Below, piece after piece: positions 46,138 to 56,575 of a stretch of DNA of 64,000 bases. Source of the DNA: Notamacropus eugenii (lineage: Eukaryota > Chordata > Mammalia > Diprotodontia > Macropodidae); contig NC_092879.1 in the NCBI RefSeq assembly GCF_028372415.1, positions 71,282,412-71,346,411 on the forward strand, written 5' to 3'. Below the pieces are notes generated by a model, which searched no databases, was not told the origin of the DNA, and saw only the letters and a list, made by a program, of their open reading frames with translations. The position numbers were made by a program, and so were the translations under genes. Every line of letters starts with the position of its first letter. Positions within the stretch are counted from its first letter, which is position 1.

Positions 46138-46345
46138 TCCTCATTTCTTCCCTTGTGCCCCCCAGCTCCCGTGGCATTTGAGTCATATGGCCCATATTCC
46201 CATGGAAAGGATAAAGTTCTAGGAGTAATGGCAAAGAGCCCTAGGTAGGGGCTGGACAGCTCCGTGGTTCTGATGAGTATTGTTCTTCCTTTGATCATGT
46301 TCTTCTTGGAGCAGGATCCTTGCCCCTGGGCTCCTTACATGGAGG

Positions 46346-46458
46346 ATGTCAGAAAAAACGAATGGTGTGAAGAGCTCTCCAGCCAATAACCACAACCACC
46401 ACCCACCTCCAACAGTCAAAGCCAATGGCAAGGATGAGCCTGGACGTAGGACTAGCAG
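46346..46458 (+). CDS. CNGA2: CNGA2 coding exon 1
   Basis: Encodes the cytosolic N-terminus, [18 protein letters not shown] to RTS. An out-of-frame ATG at 46339-46341 lies 7 bases upstream. Donor AGCAG|GTCAGA, phase 2. Confidence 0.92.
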
Positions 46459-49400
46459 GTCAGAAGCTGGATGGACCTGCATTGTCACAGCGAGGGAGGT
46501 GTCTGGCTAGTAGCTATGAGGGCTAAGTGGGCAGAGTGAGACACCTAGAAGGACTCCAGGGAGAAGGAAAGTCTATTCTGGTCAGTTCCTTGGGAATCCT
46601 GGGTAAAGAATACTCTGAAGTCTATGAAGATGGACAGAGACCATGAGTTATCCAGGGGCCAGGCCCAGAGAGGCCTTGCTCTGTGGAAACTTCTTATCTT
46701 TCTTTTAGCTGGCCTTATGAAGAAGTAGGCTGACCCAGGTGAGTCCTGCCCACTTCTGGCCCAAATGGTCCTAATAGAACATTAGGATCACTTGCTGAGG
46801 TCGGTTGGAGAAAATTATGGGATAAATGGGATCAGGAAAGGAACTCCTATATATCCTAGACCAGGGATCAGGCAAGGGTATGGCTCCTCTGAATACTACA
46901 TCAGGAACTGTCCAGGAAGGAGCTATAGTTTGGGCCCTGCTACCTCTGGGACAAAGGAAAGGAGTGTGAGGCAATGTCTCTGAGAGGGCACAAGGCTATG
47001 CAATATATGTCCCCTCTTCATCCCAGCTTGTGATGGTAAGATAGGGTTGGTAGGAGGGGGTTGGAGGGGCCTGAATTCAGGGGGGAGCATGGCAAACAGG
47101 AATCCTTTCTTAGCTTCTTGCCCTAAAACATCTGTGACCCTGAGAGGCTTTCCTCCTGGTGAAGATAGTCCTGCCATGGTTTCTGGTGCTTTGAGTACAG
47201 GTCCCAGAAGATGCTGCTGCTTCTGCTGCTGCTGGCAATTGAGTGGGACTCAGGAGAGCACCCAGTGCTGCCAAGCTGAGCCCTCTTTCCCTCTGCAGGC
47301 CACAGTCAGCGGCTGATGATGACACTTCCTCAGAGCTGCAGAGGCTGGCGGCGCTGGACAATCCCCAACAGGGTAGAGGGGGTTTCCGAAGGTAAGGCCA
47401 AGCTCAGGGGCCTGTATAGAGAGAGGACTAGGGCTCCTGGGCTCTAAGACTAGAGGATGTCCAGCTAATCTACTTGGTTTTATTTCTTGAGAAAGAGAAA
47501 GGGCATGATTTAGCATGTATGTGTGCCTCAGGTGGCTAAGGGATGAGAGCTGGTAGGACTGCTGAAAGGTCAGTTTTCTCCTGCCCATGGTGCCCTTCCA
47601 CTGAGCCTTTTGTCTGCAACCTCCCTTTCTACAGAAACCCTTGACCCTTCTCCCACCTATCTGAGCATCTGGGCAAGTTGTAACTGTGCAAGGCCATGGG
47701 TTTGATAGGAAATAAAGAAACCAGAGTTGAGTCGACTTATAGACTTCAGTGGCTCAAAACATTGTGGGGAGGGAGAGGCAGTCAGATCAAAAGCTTACTG
47801 CTCAGCAAGCCATGAACCCATGTCTTCCCTTTGGAAGATTAAGGGCTCATGATTTTCTACTGCTCCACTGGATCTGTCTTTCCCCAAACCTATGACAAGA
47901 GATGTGTATGACCATTGGTAGCCTCTACTGAACACATGGATTTTCCCCAGTTTTCCTGGGTGTATTGAGTAGGCTGTTGCAGAGACTGTTTTCTCTCTGA
48001 TCAAAGCCTAGTTAGTTCATAGGTCCCGGGCCCTTCCCCCTCCCCAAGTGAAAATGGAGGCCTATGTGAGTCTGGAGTTCAGTTACCATCTCCTTGGGTT
48101 TATGACTCCATGGACCATGCATACCTCTCCACATTAATGAAACCATTTGCCCCCCAAAACACAGTTTGGTCACCATGGAACTTTTACTGGGGCTGCTTAG
48201 GGGACAGAATACATAAGTGGGAATCCCACCCACTTCCCTGTTCTCCATTCCCAAGGAAACAAAGGCCCTAAAGAATCCCTCTCCCACCTAAGCATCATCT
48301 TAGCCCAGAGCCCAATTTGTTTTTTTTTTTTTTTTTTTTTTTTTAAGGTTTTACTTCTTTATTGAGAAACACTTTTCCAGACTCTGTAAATTGGATACGT
48401 CAAATAAAACCAATTCCTGATAAAACCAAAACAAAAATACTGTCAGAAAAGCTTTTTTAGAAGAGAAAAATTAAATAAAATTAAATTAAAGATTAACAGG
48501 GTCCAGGCAACACACAAGAAACCTGCCCATTTTGACCACTGGAAAACTTCTTAGGGTTTTAAGAATCAGAGCCCAATTTGTTTAGGGCCTCATAGGTAAG
48601 TTGAGAGCAGACTCAGGATGCGAGGTCCAGGGGTATATAGTTTCCTTTTTCCACAGAGGCCTTCACTCCCACCCCAGGATCCCACCCAGGATTGACTTTC
48701 TTTTCCTCTTCTAGGGTTGTCCAATTGGTCAGAATCCTGAGAGACTGGGCCAATAAGAATTTCCGAGAGGAAGAACAAAGACCTGACTCATTCCTTGAGA
48801 GGTTCCGTGGGCCTGAGCTCCAGACGGTGACCACCCAGCAGGGTGATGGCAAAGGTGACAAAGATGGCGAAGGCAAAGGCAAAAAGTAAGGTCCCCTGCT
48901 GCATGTTGGCTAGAGGCCTAACAATTAAGGGAATTGGGAGAGGCAGAAGTGAGGAGGGAGAGCATTTTACAAGACAGTGACTTGTGCAAAAGCATGGAGG
49001 TGGGAGATGGAATATGCTGAGCTTGGTCCAGTTTGGAAGAGAGAGTGTGTGAAGGGAAGCAATGAGAAATCAGTCTGAAGGTAAGCTGTAGCTAAACTAT
49101 GAAAGGCTTTAAATGTTAAGCTGAGACATTTGTATTTTATCCCAGAGGCAAGGGGGAGTCACAGAACATTCTTGGGGTGGGTCAGTGTCAGACGTGATTT
49201 TTAAGAAGATCATTTTCATAAATGTATGGAGGCTGAATTGGAGAAAGGAGAGACTGGAAGCAAGGAGGTCAATTCAGAGGCTTTTGCCATAGTCCAGGTG
49301 AGAGGTGATGTGGGTCTGAACTGGGGTGGTATAGAAAATAGAATGACTGAGTTATGCTGTTGAGGTAGAACTCATATTGATTTGGCAATGATGTGGGGAA

Positions 49401-52400
49401 GTGGGGGAGGATGCAGGATGAGGGAAGAGTTGAGGATGCCTCAGTGTTGTAAGCCTGTCTAGAAGGATGGTGGTATCTTTGACAGAAGCATGGAAGGTTG
49501 GAGCAGGGGCAAGCTTATTGGATTGAATGATGCCAGTGGGACTTCCAGGGGCTGATGCGTAGCAGATGGTTGTTGATGGACAATTGGAGCTTAGAAAAGA
49601 CAGGACTGGATATGGATTGGGTGTCCCAAAAGTATTAGTGTGCTTTAAAGCTATTTATAACAACTTGGTCCTGGTGGTAAGAGGCCTCAGATTTGATTAT
49701 TCTAGGGTTATGCAGAGGGCAGAGGGCCTCTTGCTTTTCATCTGTGAGGTAGCATATTTCAGATTCTGAGAAAATGGAGGCTCAGAATTCTGCAGTGAAT
49801 CATCACTTTAGACCTTCAAAGGTCACTGAATGACTTCAGCCCCTCTCATCTTGCATATGGAGCCCCAGAGATATGAAGTGACTTGTCCTAGGTCACACAG
49901 AGATTGAGCTGAGATTTGAACCCAAGACCTCTGACTTCAAATCTAGCCTTCTCTCTGCTGCACTATAGGGATTTCCATTCCTCGAGCCCTTCAGAGTTCA
50001 TCTAGGACTTTCATCTAGTCAGCCCTAGGATGAAGGTGATACAAGTAATTTTATCCTGGACCTGTGACTTTCTGGGTATAGGAACTTCCAGTGATGAAAT
50101 GCCCTCTGCCAATGCAGACTGGCATTTGTTCTGCAGTTTCTAGTTTAGTGTGTGGTCTAGGGCACTGAGAAATGAAGTGATTTGCTTAGAGTCACACATC
50201 CAATATCAAAGGCAGGATTTGAACCCAGGCCTCTAGCCACTATGCCATATTGCCTCTTGGTACAAACTCCATTCCCTCCGTTTTACAGATTAAGAAAATA
50301 ACAACTGAGGCTCAGAGAGGTCAAGTCATTTGCTCAGTGCCCCCTATCTAGTGAGTTTGCAAGCCAGGTCTTCTGACTCTACATGGTACTCCATTGTGGC
50401 TCTTAGCCTGTCATGGACAGAAAGACTGTCCAGTGTTTACCTCCCTAGCAGGGTCCTTGGGCCTGCAAAATGCCACTTCAAATATCTCTGTCTCCAGAGG
50501 AGCAGCTTTCATTTGGAACTCCTGGGAAGGGACAGGAGAACTGTAAAGGCCATTAAAACTAATTGGCTTGTCTGCAGCTCCATATTATACAATATAGAGT
50601 AATCAGAGCACCAAGCAGAGAATTGGTCTTGAAGTGATTGCTTGATGAGGGGAAGAATACTGGAGGGGGTGCCGCAGGCAGACACTCACTGCAGCACAGA
50701 GGGGTCATCTGGGGTCCCCTGTCTCCGGAGCCAGAGGCTGAGCTACAGGGGCGCCCCCTGCCACTCCAGCCTGGAACACATTGGGTTCTCAGCATAGTGT
50801 GTGGCATAGAGGAGGCCTGTCATGGATGTTTGTGGGGTATCACAAATGACACTAAGAGACCTCGGGCCCACAACCTCCCTGGGCAAGATTCCTGCATCTT
50901 GTCTCTTGGAGATCCCCACCCCTTATTTTATAGGTATAAACCCTGAGATTCCAGGAGGTAGCAATGAGAGAGGTCAGCCCTTCCAATTCTAAGGCCACTG
51001 GAGGCAAGCAAACAGGCCGCACCTGGGGGTCACTTCTACACTGGAATTAGCCCTTCCAGACCCTGAGCTTCTGTTTTTCTCTCTTCAGGAAAAAATTTGA
51101 ACTCTTTGTGCTTGATCCTGCTGGAGACTGGTACTACCGCTGGCTCTTCATCATTGCCATGCCTGTCCTCTACAACTGGTGCTTGCTGGTGGCAAGGTGA
51201 GCTTGACTTCTGCCCAGCCCCTCAACCTCTTCTCTGTACTTTGTTCCTACCTCTGCTGAGCACCATCCTATAGCAAGAGAACCTGCCAGCCACTACCCAG
51301 GTCCATGATGGACTGGGCTTAGTGGGCCCCCAGGTGGGCAGGATCTGGCCCCAGAAGTGGGGAGCTGGTTTGGTCCAAGGAGCCTGAGCTGCTCTCTTAA
51401 GCTAATGTTTCCGGGAACTTCATCTGGAGGTGATTGGATTTTCTGACCGATGGCTTCCTTCCTAGGGCCTGCTTCAGTGACCTGCAGAGGGGATACTATG
51501 TGGTGTGGCTGGTACTTGACTACGTCTCTGATGTTGTCTACCTTGCTGACCTTTTCATTAGACTTCGAACAGGTGACACGAAGCATGAGTAGGCTTGGGG
51601 CAGGCAGAGTGGGGCAGTAGGGGCACTTCAGGCATTCATGATTTCACAGATGTAGGCCCACCGAGGCAGGTAACCACCTCTTCTTTGCTAGATCATCTTA
51701 GTGAGTTTCAGTGGTAAAATAAATCAAAGTTAAAATGATCCCCTCATGGCTAAACCTCTGCGGTCTGAATTCAAATTTTGCCTTTGTCACTTACTACCTG
51801 TGTGACCATGGGCAAGTCCTCTTTGGGCCTCAGTTTCTTCCTCTGTTCAATGAGGGGGTGAAACTTGAAGGCCTCTCAAGTCCTTTTCACCTCTGACATT
51901 CTAGGATCCTGTGGAGATGGGTCTCTTTGCACTTAAGCCCATCCTTGGACACAGACTTCTAGTCTTTCATTGGATTGGTACTTGAACCTTTCCAGCTGGG
52001 CAGAGCTGCTAGAAACTGTGCTTCATTGGCATAGCCTTTGAGAGCTCAAGGTCACCTCCACACTAAGATGAGGCATCACAGGGAGACTTCAGTGGAGGAA
52101 ACAGCCCAATTTTAATACTGACCTAAGCGAAACACAGGAGGGAAGATGAATTGACTGCTGCTATAAAAAAAACAGAATGCATTTCAAGGCCAAATAGAGA
52201 TGATTTTTTGATTCATTGGCTATTTTACTTTCTTCATATCTCTGTTCCTGTCCATTTTCATTGAAATCTGAGAGGTGACTGTAATTAGAATCTCCCAGAA
52301 AGAAACTTTCCCATTAGGAGACTCAGCACTGGAATTCTCATCTCTCCTTTGGATGACATTCCTTGGAAACACCCAAATTAGGTTGGCCTATGGCATATTA

Positions 52401-52444
52401 AGACTTAGTTCTGTGTGTGTGTGTGTATGTGTATGTGTGTATGT

Positions 52445-52489
<45 letters not shown>

Positions 52490-54268
52490 GGGGGAGTGAG
52501 GAATTGAAATTGGTCCTGAATAGACTAATTTAGCTCTGCAAAATAGAATGCAAGAAGCCACAGGGCAGAGATGTGTGCTCCATCCAGCACTGCTCCTGAA
52601 TGGGAGCTCATGGACATCAGGGTCCCAAACCCTCACTCCCAGGATATGGGGGCCATGGCATCTCCTGGCCAAGCATTAGCATTAGGGAGCTCTTTCTCCT
52701 CCCTGTGTGAGATTGAGGGCTTCAGACATTGCAGGTTGAGGGATTCAAATGGGATGAAATAGGGGTTCATTAGCACCCAACTTGTTTTCAGGCCCAGTGG
52801 GAGAGAGGCAGAGATAATTTCTTGGTTTGCATCTCCATTAGGTTTCCTAGAACAAGGGCTGCTTGTCAAGGACCCCAAAAAACTCCGGGACAACTATATC
52901 CACACCCTGCAGTTTAAGCTGGACGTGGCCTCCGTCATCCCCACTGATGTGGTGTACGTTGCAGTAGGAATTCACAACCCTGAGCTGCGCTTCAACCGCC
53001 TCCTTCACTTTGCTCGAATGTTTGAGTTCTTTGATCGCACTGAGACCAGGACGAGCTACCCCAACATCTTCAGGATCAGCAACCTTGTACTGTATATCTT
53101 GGTCATTATCCACTGGAATGCCTGCATTTACTATGCCATCTCCAAATCCATTGGGTTTGGAGTGGACACATGGGTATACCCCAATATCACAGATCCAGAG
53201 TATGGCTACCTGGCTAGGGAGTACATCTATTGCCTCTACTGGTCCACACTCACACTGACTACCATTGGAGAGACGCCTCCCCCAGTGAAGGATGAGGAAT
53301 ATCTCTTTGTCATCTTTGATTTCCTGATTGGTGTCCTCATCTTCGCCACAATTGTAGGAAACGTGGGCTCCATGATCTCGAACATGAATGCCACTCGAGC
53401 TGAATTCCAGGCCAAGATTGATGCCATCAAGCATTACATGCAGTTCCGCAAGGTCAGTAAGGAAATGGAAGCCAAGGTAATTAGGTGGTTTGACTACCTA
53501 TGGACCAATAAGAAGACCGTGGATGAGCGGGAAGTCCTGAAGAACTTGCCAGCCAAACTCAGGGCCGAGATTGCCATCAATGTCCATCTGTCAACCCTAA
53601 AAAAAGTGCGAATCTTCCAGGACTGTGAGGCTGGGCTGTTGGTGGAGCTGGTGCTGAAGCTGCGCCCTCAGGTCTTCAGTCCTGGAGATTACATCTGCCG
53701 GAAAGGAGACATTGGCAAAGAGATGTACATCATTAAGGAAGGGAAGCTGGCTGTGGTTGCAGATGATGGTGTTACCCAGTATGCCCTGCTCTCAGCAGGG
53801 AGCTGCTTTGGAGAAATCAGCATCCTCAACATCAAGGGAAGCAAGATGGGTAATAGACGCACAGCCAATATCCGCAGCCTGGGCTACTCAGACCTCTTCT
53901 GCCTGTCTAAGGATGATCTCATGGAGGCCGTGACAGAGTACCCAGATGCCAAGAAGGTCCTGGAGGAGCGTGGGCGGGAAATTCTCATGAAGGAAGGCCT
54001 ACTGGATGAGAACGAGGTGGCTGCCAGCATGGAGGTGGATGTCCAGGAGAAGCTGGAACAGCTGGAGACCAACATGGAGACCCTGTACACTCGGTTCGGC
54101 CGCCTTCTTGGTGAATATACTGGTGCCCAGCAGAAGCTGAAACAGCGCATCACAGTCCTTGAAACCAAGATGAAGCAGGCCAGTGGGGATGACTACTTGT
54201 TTGATGGTCTGGACACCCCTGAACCAGGGACAGAGCCCCAGGAGGAGACGGCTGCTGAGAAGCCTTGA
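46346..54268 (+). CDS. CNGA2: Cyclic nucleotide-gated channel alpha 2 (olfactory CNG channel)
   Basis: Six coding exons (46346-46458, 47299-47391, 48715-48885, 51089-51196, 51466-51572, 52842-54268) join in phase to 672 residues; human CNGA2 has 664. CNGA2 is the principal subunit of the cation channel opened by cAMP in olfactory cilia, assembling with CNGA4 and CNGB1b. Visible parts: N-terminal calmodulin-binding helix (about 65-85, [12 protein letters not shown]); S1 (144-163), S2 (173-192); S4 (243-275); pore TIGE with Glu341, matching rat Glu342; S6 (about 349-376); C-linker; cyclic-nucleotide-binding domain (about 453-575) with FGEISI (520-525) and the ligand-contacting RRTA (Thr538); C-terminal coiled coil (about 599-640). 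From the pore to the coiled coil it is nearly identical to human CNGA2, which separates it from CNGA1, CNGA3 and CNGA4. The ATG at 46346 gives the known N-terminus ([19 protein letters not shown]; human begins [12 protein letters not shown]). No defect is seen. Confidence 0.97.
47299..47391 (+). CDS. CNGA2: CNGA2 coding exon 2
   Basis: Acceptor CTTTCCCTCTGCAG, donor CGAAG|GTAAGG. It encodes [15 protein letters not shown] and GRGGFR, the conserved N-terminal segment before the calmodulin site. Confidence 0.95.
48323..48566 (-). mobile_element. Retrocopied mRNA 3' end in CNGA2 intron 2
   Basis: An exact 17-bp direct repeat, CAGAGCCCAATTTGTTT, at 48306-48322 and 48567-48583 flanks about 244 bases. 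On the - strand the insert ends with AATAAA (48358-48363) 14 bases before a run of about 24 A, so it is a polyadenylated RNA copied by the L1 machinery and 5'-truncated. It has no ORF; the parent transcript is not recognised. Confidence 0.8.
48715..48885 (+). CDS. CNGA2: CNGA2 coding exon 3
   Basis: Acceptor TTCTTTTCCTCTTCTAG, donor AAAAA|GTAAGG. It encodes the calmodulin-binding helix ([16 protein letters not shown]), [18 protein letters not shown], and a Gly/Lys/Asp-rich linker ([14 protein letters not shown]). Confidence 0.95.
48886..51088. other. CNGA2 intron 3
   Basis: About 2.2 kb without another gene. Reverse SINE fragments lie at 49790-49975 (GTCCTAGGTCACACAGAGAT), 50090-50270 and 50280-50400. 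A mariner-type end (GGTGTCCCAAAAGTATTAG) lies at about 49620-49670. The 49000-49560 part resembles an old interspersed repeat that I cannot name. Confidence 0.55.
51089..51196 (+). CDS. CNGA2: CNGA2 coding exon 4
   Basis: Acceptor TTTTTCTCTCTTCAG, donor GCAAG|GTGAGC. It encodes [19 protein letters not shown] and transmembrane segment S1. Confidence 0.97.
51466..51572 (+). CDS. CNGA2: CNGA2 coding exon 5
   Basis: Acceptor CTTCCTTCCTAG, donor AACAG|GTGACA. It encodes the S1-S2 loop and S2 ([20 protein letters not shown]), ending in phase 1 within a Gly codon. Confidence 0.97.
51755..51910 (+). repeat. MIR-type SINE in CNGA2 intron 5
   Basis: TTTGTCACTTACTACCTGTG, ACCATGGGCAAGTCCTC and GGCCTCAGTTTCTTCCTCTG, followed by a 3' part that differs from typical MIR. 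Confidence 0.7.
52412..52489. repeat. (GT)n microsatellite in CNGA2 intron 5
   Basis: About 78 bases of GT with three AT interruptions, 350 bases before the last exon. Confidence 0.93.
52842..54268 (+). CDS. CNGA2: CNGA2 terminal coding exon (S3 to C-terminus)
   Basis: A single 1,427-base exon encodes S3-S6, pore, C-linker, nucleotide-binding domain and coiled coil, as in other CNGA genes where one large 3' exon holds the channel core. The acceptor is TTTGCATCTCCATTAG and the stop TGA is at 54266-54268. The tail after the coiled coil ([17 protein letters not shown]) is longer than in human and diverged. The long antisense frame over this exon is a shadow. Confidence 0.98.
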
Positions 54269-54356
54269 GATGCTCCAGTCACGGGACCATTTTGACAATA
54301 GGTTAAGATGGTCCTATGCCTTTTGAGAAACGACCAGACTGTGCATCTGACCTTGC

Positions 54357-54362
54357 ATTAAA
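54357..54362 (+). terminator. Candidate CNGA2 poly(A) signal (ATTAAA)
   Basis: ATTAAA 89 bases after the CNGA2 stop is the nearest signal. It would make a very short 3' UTR, so more distal sites are equally possible. Confidence 0.3.
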
Positions 54363-54414
54363 GGCCTCAGCCCCAGGCGCTAGAAGAGCCACTTTGAACC
54401 TGAAGACGAAGCAT

Positions 54415-54650
54415 AATATTAGCTGAAAGAGTTCTGGATGTGGAGTCATCAGAGAGACCTGGATTTGAATCCTATCTCAAATGCTTTTTTTTTGCTATGT
54501 AATTCCAGGCAAATCACTTAATCTCTCTGAGCCTCTTGTTTCCTCATCTGTAAAATGGGGATGATAACAGTAGTCCCACCTACCTCACAGGGTTGTTGTG
54601 AGGAAAACACTTTGTATAACCTTAAAGCATGACAGGAATGACAGTTCTTC
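54415..54650 (+). repeat. MIR-type SINE
   Basis: Sense copy: GATTTGAATCCTATCTCAAA, GGCAAATCACTTAATCTC, TTTCCTCATCTGTAAAATGG and ACCTACCTCACAGGGTTGTT. It starts about 150 bases past the CNGA2 stop. Confidence 0.85.
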
Positions 54651-54659
54651 TTATTATAT

Positions 54660-54838
54660 TTTATAGGTTTGATGAATGGTAAAGTTGGAAGGGAGTTTAG
54701 AGCCTAACCCTGTCATTTTACAAAAGAGGAAACTGAGGCCCAGATAGAAGGTACTTTCTTAGAGTTAAATAGTGCCGAATATGGGACTGGAACCTGGATC
54801 TCCTAACTCTCGGCTGAGGGTTCTTTTATATCATGGTT
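54660..54838 (-). repeat. SINE fragment, reverse
   Basis: Reverse copy with AAAGTTGGAAGGGAGTTTAG, AAGAGGAAACTGAGGCCCAG and GGAACCTGGATCTCCTAACT, tail-to-tail with the MIR before it. Confidence 0.7.
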
Positions 54839-55229
54839 TCTCTCTCTTCTTGGAATCTTTATTTTAGCTCTTGTGCTTTCCAACAACCCCCAGAGCCAGC
54901 AGGCTCCTTTCCTAGGTGAACAAAGATCTCTGGGCCCTTCCTCTGCAGCGTCCGTTTCTGGGACTTTCTTTCTTTTCTAGAGACTGGAACCTTATCTATT
55001 GGCATGCTCAGAACTGTTGATTCTGTCAAAGCCACTGGAAGAGAGACAAGAGAAGGCTCTATACTTTTATTGGCTCCGAACTGGGGACCGAAGCCAGAGA
55101 ACAAGAGGTTCCAAGGAGTACCCAACAATAGTCATTCCAAAGATAGCAACCCCACCGATACCTCTCTCCTTGCTCCACTCCCTCCACCCCCAACCCATTG
55201 CCCCTAAGAAAATCCAGGCTCAGATAGCA

Positions 55230-55322
55230 CCCCACCACACATACATAGACACATATATACACACATGAACACATACATGCACATATACACACATATACAT
55301 GTACACACACACATACACACAT
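55230..55322. repeat. (CA)n / CATA microsatellite
   Basis: Imperfect ACACATACATACACAT-type tract of about 90 bases. Confidence 0.85.
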
Positions 55323-56369
55323 CTCTAATCTTGCCTCCAGCCCTGTAAGGAGAAGAGACTGTGAAGGGGCCGTTTATGAGAAATTCCCCTGGTCAGATGA
55401 CTTATCAAAACATAATACAGGGAGTGATTCCCAAACAAAGTGAGGTGAACTAGGGAATTCCTTGTGCAGAATATGGTACTAGAATCTTTGGGGAGGTACA
55501 ATGGAAACAATGACTGTACAAGTTAACGTCTCTATTAGAGCAGCTGACTTAATGAATGTGTCAAAACAAAAATGACAAAACCACATAAAATAGCTACCCT
55601 AGGAACTACCAAAGAACCACATCGAGTAATGGCAGCCAGTGGGGGTTAATCTCAGAAGCTTTCTTGGGAGGTTGAGCTTTGGGGCACAGCTATAAAACAG
55701 GGGAGGTCTATGACTCAGTGGGACCTCTGAAGAGGAAGTCAATAATCTGTCAAAATATCTTAGGGATGGGAGGGAACGGGTACCCAAAAGTCTTTTTGCT
55801 GGCCTGGAGGGGAGAGCCTGACCTGGGGGGAGGGTAGTGATTTTGATTTTTTGGAAGGGGGTGGCGATAGACACTTGATGGAAGGCCTAGAAACCCATGC
55901 TTCAGAATCTTCTATTGGCTCATTAGGAAGTCTTGGACCTCCAAGTGATTAGGCCTAACAGGGGTCCGGTACTGTATTAAGGGGATCTTGGCCATTGTGT
56001 TGTGGTTGAATCAGAAGAGAGGGAGGCCTGGAGCATGGAGGCTGGCCGTCACTTCTGCAACAATCCAGAAGTAACATAGAGTCTCACCTAGCAAAGTGGC
56101 TGTGGGAAAAGAGAGGAAGTATTTTGGGCAAAGATTCCATAAAGGATTAGATGTTGGGAGCAGGAGAAGGAGAAGAGCCAAAGATGATATGGAGGTCACA
56201 GCCTGGAGAGACTGGAAGTTTCCTCAAGTTCAAGTGGAGAACCCACTGGACCAGTGAGGTAGATGTTAAATAGATCTCGAGTCCAGCATTCTCAGAGCTG
56301 TCCAGGTGGGCCCTGCATTTTCTCTCTCATTGTATATATTTATGTGTCTTCAAGGTGTAGAGAATAGGA

Positions 56370-56575
56370 ACCCAAGTTAGGAAGAGGTGAATTGGATTCC
56401 TGCCTTAGATCCTTATTAGCTGTGTGACCGTGGGGAAGTCACTACATCTCTCTGAGCCTCAGTTTCCTTATCTGTAAAATGGAGCTAACACTAACACCTA
56501 CCTCGCAGGGTTGTTGTGAGGAACAAATGAGTTAACTCGTATAAAGTGCTTTGCAAACCTTAGAGCCCTATCTGA
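56370..56575 (+). repeat. MIR-type SINE
   Basis: Sense copy: TTAGCTGTGTGACCGTGGGG, CTCAGTTTCCTTATCTGTAA, ACACCTACCTCGCAGGGTTG and AAAGTGCTTTGCAAACC. Confidence 0.85.

Larger units (their letters stand above)
37601..46345. other. Spacer between FATE1 and CNGA2
   Basis: Presumed FATE1 3' UTR, then about 7 kb without a supported gene. Repeats include GT tracts (38259-38296, 41810-41823, 42475-42497, 45681-45711), SINEs at 41507-41718, 42905-43030, 44770-44940 and 45345-45480, and hAT-like pieces at 41440 and 42820. A noncoding first exon of CNGA2 could lie here. Confidence 0.5.

Noticed and set aside
52847-53434. 195-codon open frame on the - strand
   Set aside because: It is exactly antisense to the conserved CNGA2 channel core and has no domain of its own; a shadow of codon bias.
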